NCBI RefSeq assembly: GCF_002814095.1
Contig: NZ_CP021913.1
Location: 2,886,001 to 2,950,000 of the forward strand
Direction: 5' to 3'
DNA: 64,000 bases
Origin: Sagittula sp. P11
GTDB taxonomy: Bacteria; Pseudomonadota; Alphaproteobacteria; Rhodobacterales; Rhodobacteraceae
The notes beneath the pieces are model-generated. The model saw nothing but the letters and a program-made list of their open reading frames with translations, was not told where the DNA came from and made no database searches. Shown here piece by piece: positions 18,117 to 26,505 of this stretch (positions are counted from its first letter, which is position 1; every line of letters begins with the position of its first letter). Position numbers and translations under genes: made by a program.

Positions 18117-19341
18117 CTTTCACCAGAACGGCAATATCGCCCAGTTCCACAACCTGCGGCAGCGCCCGATCGAGGAACTGGTCTACGAGATCGAGACCTT
18201 CGCCCAGACGCGCAAGATCAGCCTCGTGCTGCCCTCGCTCTACTCGGAGCTGGAAGGCCCGGCGCTGTCGCACATCATCGACGAGCTGAGCCAGGTCAGC
18301 TACCTGCACCGGATCGTCATCGGGCTGGACCGCGCGAATGAGGACCAGTTCCGCCGGGCGCGGGATTTCTTTTCCAAGCTGCCCCAAGATCATGTGGTGC
18401 TCTGGAACGACAGCCCCAGGATGAAGGCCTATATGGCGCGGCTCGAAGAGATGGGGCTGGCCCCGGACGAGCCGGGCAAGGGCAAGAACATGTGGACCTG
18501 CATGGGCTACCTGATCTCCTGCGCGGACACGGCGGTGATGGCGCTGCACGATTGCGACATCGTCACCTACGACCGCGAGATGCTGGCCCGGCTGGTCTAT
18601 CCGGTGGTGAATCCGAACTTCCGCTACCAGTTGTCGAAAGGGTTCTACCCGCGTGTCGGCGGCGGCAAGCTGAACGGGCGGGTGACGCGGCTGCTGGTCT
18701 CGCCGCTCCTGATCGCGCTGAAGCGGGTGATCGGCGACCGGGACTACATCGACTACCTGCGCGCCTTCCGCTACCCGCTGTCGGGCGAGTTCGCGCTGCG
18801 CACCGGGCTTTTGCCCGACCTGCGCATCCCGTCGGACTGGGGGCTGGAAATCGGCGTGTTGTCAGAGGTTTGGCGCAACAGCGGGCGGCACACCGTCTGC
18901 CAGGTTGAGATCGCCGACGCGTACGATCACAAGCACCAGGACGAAAGCGAGGGCGACGCGGCGGCGGGCCTGAACCGCATGTCGACCGACATCTGCAAGG
19001 CGATCTTCCGCAAGCTGGCGGCGGATGGGACGATCTTCACCGCCAACTCCTTCCGGGCGCTGAAGGCCACCTATTACCGGGTCGCGCTGGACCTGCTGGA
19101 GTTCTACGACAACGACGCCAAGATGAACGGGCTGACGCTGGACCGGCACCGCGAGGAACGCACCATCGAGCTGTTCGCGGAGAACATCATGGTCGCTGGG
19201 CACACCTTCCTGGCCAAGCCCAACGACGCGCCGTTCATTCCGAACTGGAGCCGTGTGAACGCCGCCGACCAGGGGCTGGTGTCGGAGCTGCGGTCGCTGG
19301 TGGCCGCCGACAATGCGGAGTTCGAGGCGAAGCCGTTCTGA
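18109..19341 (+). CDS. Glycosyltransferase, probable glucosyl-3-phosphoglycerate synthase
   Basis: The 410-residue protein starts MADFHQNGNIAQFHNL and has a GT-A-like layout with VLPSLYSELEGP near residue 40 and a DxD-type metal motif in ALHDCDIVTYDRE (D148, D150). It resembles the synthases that join a nucleotide sugar to 3-phosphoglycerate. Its start lies inside the end of the phosphatase gene (8-bp overlap), so the two are coupled. Together they would make glucosylglycerate (or mannosylglycerate), a solute used under salt or nitrogen stress. The product identity is inferred from context. A strong terminator hairpin follows. Confidence 0.8.
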   Translation: MADFHQNGNIAQFHNLRQRPIEELVYEIETFAQTRKISLVLPSLYSELEGPALSHIIDELSQVSYLHRIVIGLDRANEDQFRRARDFFSKLPQDHVVLWNDSPRMKAYMARLEEMGLAPDEPGKGKNMWTCMGYLISCADTAVMALHDCDIVTYDREMLARLVYPVVNPNFRYQLSKGFYPRVGGGKLNGRVTRLLVSPLLIALKRVIGDRDYIDYLRAFRYPLSGEFALRTGLLPDLRIPSDWGLEIGVLSEVWRNSGRHTVCQVEIADAYDHKHQDESEGDAAAGLNRMSTDICKAIFRKLAADGTIFTANSFRALKATYYRVALDLLEFYDNDAKMNGLTLDRHREERTIELFAENIMVAGHTFLAKPNDAPFIPNWSRVNAADQGLVSELRSLVAADNAEFEAKPF

Positions 19342-19485
19342 TGAAGATCCGTTCATCTTAACGCCGCGCGCGGAGGGGTTAAGGCTGCGGTCGATGCCCT
19401 GCGACGCGCAGATCTGGGGGCATGCACGGCGCATTCCACAACGGATTCAGCACCCGTTCACCATGGTTTCCCGCCTGTAAGGGGT

Positions 19486-19521
19486 CAACCGGCCGTTTCG
19501 ACCCCTCGAACCGGCCGGTTG
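19486..19521. terminator. Strong bidirectional hairpin between convergent genes
   Basis: CAACCGGCCG pairs with CGGCCGGTTG; after a one-base mismatch the stem goes on with TTCGA/TCGAA and closes on CCCC. It sits between the glycosyltransferase (+) and the ClpP-like gene (-) and can serve both. Confidence 0.65.
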
Positions 19522-19585
19522 GTAACCTTTCTGCAGCGCAGCGGAAAAAAGAGGTTAACAGGGGCGCGTCGGCCCCGGAAACAGC

Positions 19586-20995
19586 TCACTCGGCGCTGTT
19601 CAGGGCCGAGATCCGCCAGCCGTCCGCCCCGGGGGTGAAGGTCATGCGCAGGGCGTAGACTTCGCCCGAGGTCGCGCCGCAGCCGGTCACCCGGGCGCGC
19701 AGGCTGACCGTTGCCGCGCCGCCGGAGAGGTCGGCATCGGAGGCATCGACGAGGCTCGCATCGCAGATGCCCGCGGCGGCCCGGTCGATGGCCTCGCGCT
19801 TTTCCGGAATCCAGAGGGCAGAGGGGGCGCCGCCGTCACGCTTGCCAAGGCGGTCGAAGTAGGCGCGCGCCAGCGCCACCGGATCGGGGCCGGGAACGGA
19901 CGCAGGGGTGGCGGCCGCCCCGCCAGCCGCCGCCTTCCACGAGACGGCGCTGAGCGGCGTGCGCGGCGGCCAGGCCATGCTGTAGTGCATGTAGGCGCGC
20001 GCGTCGGCCCGGTCGTTGTCGGAGGGCATGTTGTCCTGCCGGTAGAGGTTCACCGACACGGTGCCGGAGCCGGGCTCGGGCATGATCTCGCACCAGCCGG
20101 ACCAGCCCATCCCGAGGTTGAGGTTGCGGAACTCGACGAAGTCGACCGGGATGTTCACGCCGTCGCCCAGCCACGGGGCGGGGTCCTGCCGCTGCACGTG
20201 GTTCGTGACGCTTTCGAAATACTCCTGCCCGCCGGTATCGTAATCGGCAAAGCCGAACTCCGAGTGGTTCCAGCCGCGATAGGTGGAATAGAGCATGTTG
20301 TAACACAGGGTCGCGGCGCGCTGCCGGTCGAAGGCGGGGGTGGCCGTGTTGGGGATGTCGTCCATCAGCCCGATGTCGAAGCTGTAGAACTGGTCGTTCG
20401 TGGTGATCGTGTAGAACTCCTGCGGCGGCGTGCTGAACATCTGCGCGAAGAGGTCGGGATGGATCATCGCCTGCTTGTAGCCGGTGGAGGCCACGACGGA
20501 GGAGAGCTTGGAGAACGCGCTCTGGATCTGGGCGAAGATGTCGAGCGCGGCGGAGAACGACAGGTCGAGCGGCACAAGCTGCTGCTTCTGGTCCGGCTGG
20601 AGGAAGGGCGCGTGGAAGCCCAGCGTCGCCGTGGGGTGCATCCGGCGGGTGGGCTGGCATGTGTAGGGCGCACCGGCGCAGGTGTGGCCCGCCATGAAGA
20701 TCAGCGCGCAGGCCGACAGGCAGGTCTGCCCGGCATCGATCACGGTGGTCGTGCGGCTGAAGTGCTGCGGTATGGCCAGCGCCTCTGTCACCGAGCCGCC
20801 GGGCGAGGACAGGTGCAGGGTGGAATAGGTGCAGGCCGCGCCGTCCATCAGTGCGCCGAAGCGGTCGGCGTCGCCCTTCACGATCTGGCCGGAGAGGTGG
20901 ATGTCGCAGTCGTTGCCCATGGTGATGTCGGCGGCCTGCGCGGGCGCGGACAGGAGGAGGATGCAGGCGAGGAAGGCCAGAAGGCGAAATGTCAT
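19586..20995 (-). CDS. Secreted ClpP/crotonase-fold protein of unknown function
   Basis: The 469-residue protein begins with a clear signal peptide (MTFRLLAFLACILLLSAPAQ, cut near AQA-ADI). Residues 20-130 look like the periplasmic ClpP-like family: LHLSSPGGSVTEAL gives the oxyanion-type SPGG motif and TCLSACALIFMAG gives the nucleophile-serine region, followed by a histidine in ATLGFHAPF. The remaining 300 residues have no family I recognise, with a P/A linker near residue 365 and a C-terminal domain. Several cysteines suggest disulfides. A serine peptidase is possible but unproven. It stands between the two halves of the proposed glucosylglycerate module and is 88 bp after the GH13 gene. 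Confidence 0.75.
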   Translation of the reverse strand: MTFRLLAFLACILLLSAPAQAADITMGNDCDIHLSGQIVKGDADRFGALMDGAACTYSTLHLSSPGGSVTEALAIPQHFSRTTTVIDAGQTCLSACALIFMAGHTCAGAPYTCQPTRRMHPTATLGFHAPFLQPDQKQQLVPLDLSFSAALDIFAQIQSAFSKLSSVVASTGYKQAMIHPDLFAQMFSTPPQEFYTITTNDQFYSFDIGLMDDIPNTATPAFDRQRAATLCYNMLYSTYRGWNHSEFGFADYDTGGQEYFESVTNHVQRQDPAPWLGDGVNIPVDFVEFRNLNLGMGWSGWCEIMPEPGSGTVSVNLYRQDNMPSDNDRADARAYMHYSMAWPPRTPLSAVSWKAAAGGAAATPASVPGPDPVALARAYFDRLGKRDGGAPSALWIPEKREAIDRAAAGICDASLVDASDADLSGGAATVSLRARVTGCGATSGEVYALRMTFTPGADGWRISALNSAE

Positions 20996-21083
20996 GAGGT
21001 CGTCCGGTGTAGTTCAGCAGGTCCGCCCATGATGGGGTTGGACCTGCCGCAAGGTCAACAATCCGTCCGGACGCTTTTTACGG

Positions 21084-22826
21084 TCACCCCCGGTTGGTGA
21101 TCCATCGGCACTGGTAGGGGGCGAGCGTCACGCCGTCCTCCTCGGGGTGGAGCGTCTCGCCCGAGAGCAGGTCGATCCATTCCTCGTCCGCGATCAGGTT
21201 GAGCGCGCGCGGCGGCAGGTCCACCGTCTCGGCGCTGACGTTGTGCAGGGCAAAGATCGACTGTTCGCGGTTGATCGACTGCCGCCAGACGCAGAACACC
21301 CGGTCGTCCACGTTCAGGGTGAAGTTCGTGGCGTTGGGGTGGAAGGCGGGCTGTTTGGCGCGCAGCTTCAGCCGTTCCTTCAGGGCGGGCAGGACCTGGC
21401 CCTGCGGGGTCTCCGGGTCCTTGATGCGCTTGCGCAGTTCGGGGTAGTCCCAGCGGTGGCGGTTGATCGCGCGGTTCATGCCGCGGCGCTCGACGCCCTC
21501 GATGTCGTTCTCCGTGCCCAGCATCGCGTGGATGTAGAAGGCGGGCACCCCCTCGATCGACATGACGATGGTCTGCGAGCACAGGAACCGCGCGATGTGG
21601 TTGGCGGTGTCGCCGCGATAGGTGCGCGACAGGGCCGAGAAGAAGGTGGCGTTCAGCTCGTAGACCGATGTACCGCCGTTCGGCAGCGCCCGCATCGACG
21701 CCCGCCCGCCGCTGTCCTGCACGGTGGAGATCATGCGCGCGATCTCTTCGTCCGGCAGCAGGCCCTCGGCCGGGCGCATCCCGATGCCGTCGTGCGAGGC
21801 GGTGAAGTTGAGGTACGCGCAGCCGTGCGGGGCGGGCGGCATGGAGCGCAGCCAGTTCGACAGGAAATGCGCGTCGCCCGAAAGCATGGCGTGCAGGATC
21901 AGCGGCGGCAGCGGGAAGTTGTAGATCCAGTGCGCCTCGTTCAGCTGCCCGAAGTAGCTGAGGTTCTCGGCCTTGGGCACGTTGGTTTCCGTCAGCAGCA
22001 CGACCGGTTCGCGCGCGAAGTCCGAGAGCACCCGCAGAAGCTGCACGATGGCATGGGTCTGCGGCAGGTGGATGCAGGTGGTGCCCGGCTGCTTCCAGAC
22101 GAAGGCCACCGCGTCGAGGCGGATGATCTTCACCCCCATCCCGATGTGCAGCCGGATGATGCGGATGATCTCGTAGAGGACCTCGGGGTTCTTGAAGTTC
22201 AGGTCGATCTGGTCGTGGCTGAAGGTGCACCAGACGTTCTTTACGCCGTTCGCCGTCTCCACCTCCTGCAGGAGCGGCGTGGTCCTCGGGCGCACGACCA
22301 TGGACAGATCGTCGTCCGGCGAGGCCTCGAAGAAGAACGCGTCGTAGGGTTTCTGCCCCTGCCGGTAGGCGTTGAACCACGTGCCCTGGGACGACACGTG
22401 GTTCAGCACGAGGTCGGAGGCAAGATCCCATTCCGAGGCGATGCGCTGGATGTCCGGCCAGTCGCCGAGCGCCGGGTTCACCTTGCGGTAGTCGGTCACC
22501 GCGAACCCGTCGTCGGAGGTGAAGGGGAAGAACGGCAGGATGTGCACGCCGTTCACCACGCCCTTCAGGTGCTGGCCGAGGAAGTCGCGCAACAGGTCGA
22601 GCGGCTTGTAGACCCCGTCGATCAGGCTGTCGCCGTAGGTGATCAGAAGCGCGTCCTTCTGACTCCAGAGCTGGTTGCCGGGTTTGCGGGCGCGGCCGCG
22701 CGGATCGGTGCCCTCGGGCCAGAAGGCCTCCACCACCTTGGCGGTCACCTCCTCGGTGTCATGGTCCGGGTAAAGACGCATGAGCAGCGCCTGCAGGCGG
22801 TTCGTCAGGGTCGATGGAACGGTCAT
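21084..22826 (-). CDS. GH13 sucrose-phosphorylase-like enzyme, probable glucosylglycerate phosphorylase
   Basis: The 580-residue protein has the (beta/alpha)8 GH13 motifs: DLVLNHVS (138-145), nucleophile D238 in IIRLDAVAF, acid/base E280 in LLTETNVP, and the transition-state aspartate D347 in TASHDGIG. The order and length fit subfamily 18 (sucrose phosphorylase, glucosylglycerate phosphorylase such as E. coli YcjM). The likely reaction is phosphorolysis of glucosylglycerate to glucose 1-phosphate and glycerate. There is no signal peptide, so it is cytoplasmic. ATGs at 22859 and 22850 are also in frame, but a TATAA-like box overlaps 22859, so I prefer 22826, preceded by GAGG. The precise substrate rests on the nearby synthase and phosphatase. 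Confidence 0.83.
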   Translation of the reverse strand: MTVPSTLTNRLQALLMRLYPDHDTEEVTAKVVEAFWPEGTDPRGRARKPGNQLWSQKDALLITYGDSLIDGVYKPLDLLRDFLGQHLKGVVNGVHILPFFPFTSDDGFAVTDYRKVNPALGDWPDIQRIASEWDLASDLVLNHVSSQGTWFNAYRQGQKPYDAFFFEASPDDDLSMVVRPRTTPLLQEVETANGVKNVWCTFSHDQIDLNFKNPEVLYEIIRIIRLHIGMGVKIIRLDAVAFVWKQPGTTCIHLPQTHAIVQLLRVLSDFAREPVVLLTETNVPKAENLSYFGQLNEAHWIYNFPLPPLILHAMLSGDAHFLSNWLRSMPPAPHGCAYLNFTASHDGIGMRPAEGLLPDEEIARMISTVQDSGGRASMRALPNGGTSVYELNATFFSALSRTYRGDTANHIARFLCSQTIVMSIEGVPAFYIHAMLGTENDIEGVERRGMNRAINRHRWDYPELRKRIKDPETPQGQVLPALKERLKLRAKQPAFHPNATNFTLNVDDRVFCVWRQSINREQSIFALHNVSAETVDLPPRALNLIADEEWIDLLSGETLHPEEDGVTLAPYQCRWITNRG

Positions 22827-23016
22827 GGCAGGCCTCGGCGCGGTCGTCATACCCGACATTTATAGACAGGGCTTGCGCTGGCGCGAAAGGGGCAGGCGGT
22901 CCGCAGGGGCGGCGGCGCCGCCGGACGGGCGCTTTGCCCGGTTTTTGGGCAGCCTCCGACCTTGCCTCCGGACGCGCCATGGCCCAGCGTACCCGGGCAA
23001 GCGAAGGAGCCGGACG

Positions 23017-23796
23017 ATGGCGGATGTGACGGTCGGGGTGCGCGGGCGCGTGCTCGAGGTGGTGCTGAAACGCGGCAAGGTGAACGCCATCGACGCGGCG
23101 ACGTCGCGGGCGCTGGGCGCCGCCTTCCGGCAACTGCAGGAGGACGACGGGCTTTCGGTGGGCATCGTCACCGCCGAGGGGCGCTTCTTCTCCGCCGGCT
23201 GGGACCTCAAGGCCGCGCAGGAGGGCGAGGACCCGGAGGCCGACATGGGCCCCGGCGGCTTTGCCGGCCTGACGGAGTTCTGGGGGCTGACGAAACCGGT
23301 GATCGCGGCGGTCAATGGCACGGCGCTGGGCGGCGGGTTCGAACTGGCGCTGTCGGCGGACATGATCGTCGCCGCCGAAGGGGCGGAGTTCGGCCTGCCG
23401 GAGACCTCGATCGGCCTCGTGCCGGATTCCGGCGGGGTGATCCGCCTGCCGCGCCGCCTGCCGCGCGCCGTCGCGATGGAGATGCTGATGACCGCCCGCC
23501 GCGCCCCCGCCGCGGAACTGCTGCGCTGGGGCGTGATCAACGCCGTGGTGCCCGCCGATGCGCTGATGACGGAGGCGCGCGCGCTGGCAGACCGCGTCGC
23601 TGTCTGCGCGCCGCTCTCGCTCCGCGCGGTCAAGGAGATCGCCCGCGCCACGGAGGGGCTGACGGAACAGGAGGCCTTCGCCCGGATGCGCGCCGGCGGG
23701 CTGGAGGCCTACGGCCGGCTCTACGACAGCGCCGACGCAAAGGAAGGCGTCGCGGCGGTCATGGAGAAACGCTCCCCCGTCTGGACGGGGCGCTGA
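23017..23796 (+). CDS. caiD: Enoyl-CoA hydratase/isomerase family, carnitinyl-CoA dehydratase-like
   Basis: The 259-residue crotonase has the oxyanion segments FFSAGWDLKAA and NGTALGGGFELAL and the catalytic glutamate in GLPETSIGLVPDSGG. From memory of E. coli CaiD the match is close along the whole chain, including GPGGFAGLTE, LRWGVINAVVP and the C-terminus EKRSPVWTGR. CaiD hydrates crotonobetainyl-CoA to carnitinyl-CoA. No CaiA, CaiB or CaiC gene is in the window, so a carnitine role is plausible but not shown. The start follows GAAGGAG by 7 bp. A thioesterase gene begins 1 bp after its stop. Confidence 0.78.
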   Translation: MADVTVGVRGRVLEVVLKRGKVNAIDAATSRALGAAFRQLQEDDGLSVGIVTAEGRFFSAGWDLKAAQEGEDPEADMGPGGFAGLTEFWGLTKPVIAAVNGTALGGGFELALSADMIVAAEGAEFGLPETSIGLVPDSGGVIRLPRRLPRAVAMEMLMTARRAPAAELLRWGVINAVVPADALMTEARALADRVAVCAPLSLRAVKEIARATEGLTEQEAFARMRAGGLEAYGRLYDSADAKEGVAAVMEKRSPVWTGR

Positions 23797-23797
23797 C

Positions 23798-24313
23798 ATG
23801 CTGGAGACGGAAACCTTCCTGCACGCCTGGACCGGCCGGGTGGACGCGCCGCTCAGGCTGGTGGAAAACGTCGTGCGGCCCGAATGGGTGGACGAATACG
23901 GCCACATGAACATGGCGCATTACCTGACCGCCTGCGACCAGGCGAACTGGGCCTTCTTCAACTGGATCAACGATCCGCTGCGGATGGAGGCGCGCGACGG
24001 CCACGAATACGTCGTCGTGGAAAACCACGTCACCTATTCCGGCGAACTGGCGGAGGGCGACGCCTTCACGATCGAGACGCAGCTCCTCGACTGGGATGCC
24101 AAACGCTACATCCTCTTCCACCGGGTGCTGGACGCCTCGGGACAGGTGGCGGCCACCAACGAGGCGAAGATGCTGGGTTTCAACCTCCGCACCCGCCGCC
24201 CAGAAGCCTGGGGCGCCATCCCGGCCGAACGCCTCGCCCGCATCGCCGAGGCGCATGGAACCCTCGCGACGCCCGGTCAGGCCGGGCAGGGCATCGTGCT
24301 GGGCAGACGTTAG
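23798..24313 (+). CDS. Hotdog-fold acyl-CoA thioesterase (4HBT type)
   Basis: The 171-residue protein shows the 4-hydroxybenzoyl-CoA thioesterase core: VRPEWVDEYGHMNMAHYLT (about residues 27-45, with the D-x-x-G-H-M-N active-site helix), then VVVENHVTYSGEL and a second strand set to about residue 135. It hydrolyses an acyl-CoA to free acid and CoA. It is cotranscribed with the CaiD-like gene. A betainyl-CoA or similar substrate would fit carnitine breakdown, but the sequence alone does not say so. Two hairpins follow it. Confidence 0.82.
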   Translation: MLETETFLHAWTGRVDAPLRLVENVVRPEWVDEYGHMNMAHYLTACDQANWAFFNWINDPLRMEARDGHEYVVVENHVTYSGELAEGDAFTIETQLLDWDAKRYILFHRVLDASGQVAATNEAKMLGFNLRTRRPEAWGAIPAERLARIAEAHGTLATPGQAGQGIVLGRR

Positions 24314-24375
24314 GACAACGGCCGTTCCGGCCGGAAGGGGGCTCCGCCCCCGCCTCCCTCCCGGGAGGCTCCCCC

Positions 24376-24474
24376 GAGGTATTTGGACCAAGATGAAGAC
24401 AAGGCGCGAAAGATCTGCGCTGGGCAGGGAACACCGCGCGCCGCGCGCCCTGCTTCTTTGCTTCGCAAATACTC
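24376..24474. repeat. Two inverted copies of a short GAGTATTTG(N)AAGCNNAG motif
   Basis: Copy 1 (24376-24398) reads GAGGTATTTGGACCAAGATG onward. Copy 2 (24453-24474) is on the other strand and its complement reads GAGTATTTGCGAAGCAAAG. The second is nearly identical to a copy at 26760-26778. The motif occurs only between genes in this window. Confidence 0.5.
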
Positions 24475-24484
24475 TGAAGGGGGT

Positions 24485-24532
24485 CCGGGGGAAGTGAAAC
24501 TTCCCCCGGCGGGTCGCTGACGCAGTCAGCGA
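24485..24532. terminator. Two adjacent hairpins between convergent genes
   Basis: CCGGGGGAAG and CTTCCCCCGG form a perfect 10-bp stem with loop TGAAA (24485-24509). TCGCTGAC and GTCAGCGA form an 8-bp stem with loop GCA (24514-24532). They separate the thioesterase (+) from the ABC-transport gene (-) and probably end both transcripts. Confidence 0.65.
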
Positions 24533-24553
24533 AACCCGTTCATTGCAGGGCCC

Positions 24554-25537
24554 TTACTGCAGGGCCTTGTCGCTGACCGCGTGGGTCCAGGCGCCTTCCG
24601 GCTCCTTGGTGATGACCGGGTCGGAGCCGCCGGCCAACAGGGTCTCCACCGTGCGCTGGTAGTCGGCCTCGTCCAGGGCGCCGTTGGAGCCCGCCGTCAG
24701 CTTGGCGACCTCGCCCATCATGCGGATCTGGTGCTCTTCGGTCTGGGCGCCGGTCTCGTCGTAGTCGAGCACGATCATCGCCGCCTCTTCGGGATTCTCC
24801 TCGGCCCATTTCCAGCCCTGCATCGAGGCATCGACGAAGCGCGCCATCTTGTCCACGAAGGCCTCGTCGGAGAGGTCGTCCTCGAGCACGTAGAGGCCGT
24901 CCTCCATGGTGGCGACGCCCTGGTCCTGGTACTTGAAGGTGATCAGTTCGTCCTCGGACACACCCGCGTCGATGACCTGCCAGTACTCGTTGTAGGTCAT
25001 GGTTGAGATGCAGTCGGCCTGGCGCTGCAGCAGCGGGTCGACGTTGAAGCCCTGCTTCAGCACCTCGACGGAGCCTTCGGCCTTGCCGTCGGTCTTGATG
25101 CCGAGCGAGGACATCCACGACAGGAAGGGGTACTCGTTGCCGAAGAACCACACGCCCAGCGTGCGGTTGGCGAGGTCGGCGGGTTCCTCGATGCCCACGT
25201 CGCCCCAGCAGGTCAGCATCATGCCCGACGACTTGAAGGGCTGTGCGATGTTGACCAGCGGCAGACCGTTCTCGCGTGCGGCCAGCGCCGCGGGCATCCA
25301 CTCGACGATGACGTCGGCGCCGCCGCCGGCGATCACCTGGGTCGGCGCGATGTCGGGGCCGCCGGGCAGGATGGTGACGTTCAGGTCGGCCTCTTCGTAG
25401 AAGCCCTGCTCGAGCGCCACGTAGTAGCCGGCGAACTGCGCCTGCGTGACCCACTTCAGTTGAAGCGTGACGTCGTCGGCGGCGAAGGCCGGCGCGGCGA
25501 GCGCGAGGGCTGCCGTGGTGGAAAGGATGTATTTCAT
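24554..25537 (-). CDS. ABC transporter substrate-binding protein, NMT1/THI5-like family
   Basis: The 327-residue protein has a signal peptide (MKYILSTTAALALAAPAFA, then ADDVTL). The opening strand LQLKWVTQAQFAGYYVALEQ and ILPGGPDIAPTQVIAGGGAD are typical of NMT1/THI5-like periplasmic proteins (ThiY, SsuA and TauA relatives). It has two cysteines, CWGDVG and ADCIST. It is the last gene of an importer operon inside a pyrimidine-degradation island, so a pyrimidine, hydantoin or thiamine-precursor ligand is likely by context. Placing the binding protein last is less usual than first. A terminator pair lies just past its stop. Confidence 0.9.
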   Translation of the reverse strand: MKYILSTTAALALAAPAFAADDVTLQLKWVTQAQFAGYYVALEQGFYEEADLNVTILPGGPDIAPTQVIAGGGADVIVEWMPAALAARENGLPLVNIAQPFKSSGMMLTCWGDVGIEEPADLANRTLGVWFFGNEYPFLSWMSSLGIKTDGKAEGSVEVLKQGFNVDPLLQRQADCISTMTYNEYWQVIDAGVSEDELITFKYQDQGVATMEDGLYVLEDDLSDEAFVDKMARFVDASMQGWKWAEENPEEAAMIVLDYDETGAQTEEHQIRMMGEVAKLTAGSNGALDEADYQRTVETLLAGGSDPVITKEPEGAWTHAVSDKALQ

Positions 25538-25591
25538 TGTTACCTCCGGTTGGTGTTGGCCCCTCGTTGATGCGGGGGCTTGGGGTGGATG

Positions 25592-26440
25592 TTAGCTGCC
25601 TCGGGTGGAGGCGTGCCAGAAGGTCATGCGCTTTTCGATCAGCGCGATCAGGCCGTAGAAGCCGGTGCCCGCCAAAGCGGCAACCACGATGGCCGACCAG
25701 ACCATGGGCAGGTCGAGCTGGCCGATCGAGGTGGAGATGCGGAAGCCGAGGCCCAGGGTGGGCGAGCCGAAGAACTCTGCCACGATGGCGCCGATCAGCG
25801 CGAGGGTGGAGGTGATCTTCAGCCCGTTGAAGATGAAGGGCAGGGCGGCGGGCAGGCGCAGCGTCCAGAGCGTCTGGCCCCAGGTCGCGGCATAGGTCTT
25901 CATCAGGTCGCGCTGCATGGCGGTGGTCTCGGACAGGCCGGCGACGGTGTTCACCAGCATCGGGAAGTAGACCATGAGCACCACCACCGCGGCCTTCGAC
26001 TGCCAGCCGAAGCCGAACCACATCACGAGGATGGGCGCGGTGCCGACGATGGGCAGGGCCGCCATGAAGTTGCCCAGCGGCAGGAGCCCGCGCCGCAGGT
26101 AGTCGGAACGGTCGACGAGGAGCGCGGTCAGGAAGGCCGCGGCATTGCCGATGATGTAGCCGGAGAGCGCGCCCTTGAGGATCGTCTGGGTGAAGTCGCG
26201 CCACAGGAGGCCGGTGTTTTCGGCAAAGCGCCCGGCGATGTCGGAGGGCGGCGGCAGGATCACGGTGGGCACGCCCGCGCCGCGCACGATCAGCTCCCAC
26301 ATGGCGACCAGCGTGGCGCCGAAGATCAGCGGCACGGCAAGCTGTACCGCGCGGGTGTCGCGGGCGGGACCGTTGGCCAGCGCCACGTTCAGCGCGAAAC
26401 CGGCGGCCCAGAGGGCGAGGGCGGCGAGGATGAGGGTCAT
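25592..26440 (-). CDS. ABC transporter permease (NitT/TauT type), first of two
   Basis: The 282-residue membrane protein has about six helices and the permease EAA loop around LPAALPFIFNGLKITSTLALI, as in SsuC/TauC. It ends FWHASTRGS. A second permease with the same loop (LPASVPYLFASLKIAIAASL) is encoded upstream, so the importer probably has a heterodimeric channel. It lies 54 bp before the binding-protein gene. The 411 bp upstream of its start hold the tandem repeats rather than coding sequence; a 25-codon reading frame from the last repeat overlaps its start as ATGA but looks accidental. Confidence 0.9.
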   Translation of the reverse strand: MTLILAALALWAAGFALNVALANGPARDTRAVQLAVPLIFGATLVAMWELIVRGAGVPTVILPPPSDIAGRFAENTGLLWRDFTQTILKGALSGYIIGNAAAFLTALLVDRSDYLRRGLLPLGNFMAALPIVGTAPILVMWFGFGWQSKAAVVVLMVYFPMLVNTVAGLSETTAMQRDLMKTYAATWGQTLWTLRLPAALPFIFNGLKITSTLALIGAIVAEFFGSPTLGLGFRISTSIGQLDLPMVWSAIVVAALAGTGFYGLIALIEKRMTFWHASTRGS

Positions 26441-26505
26441 GACGGGACTCGGGCGGCGGGTGTGGATTGGACGGTCACGGAATGAGAGTAGCGGTGGCGC
26501 GTGGT

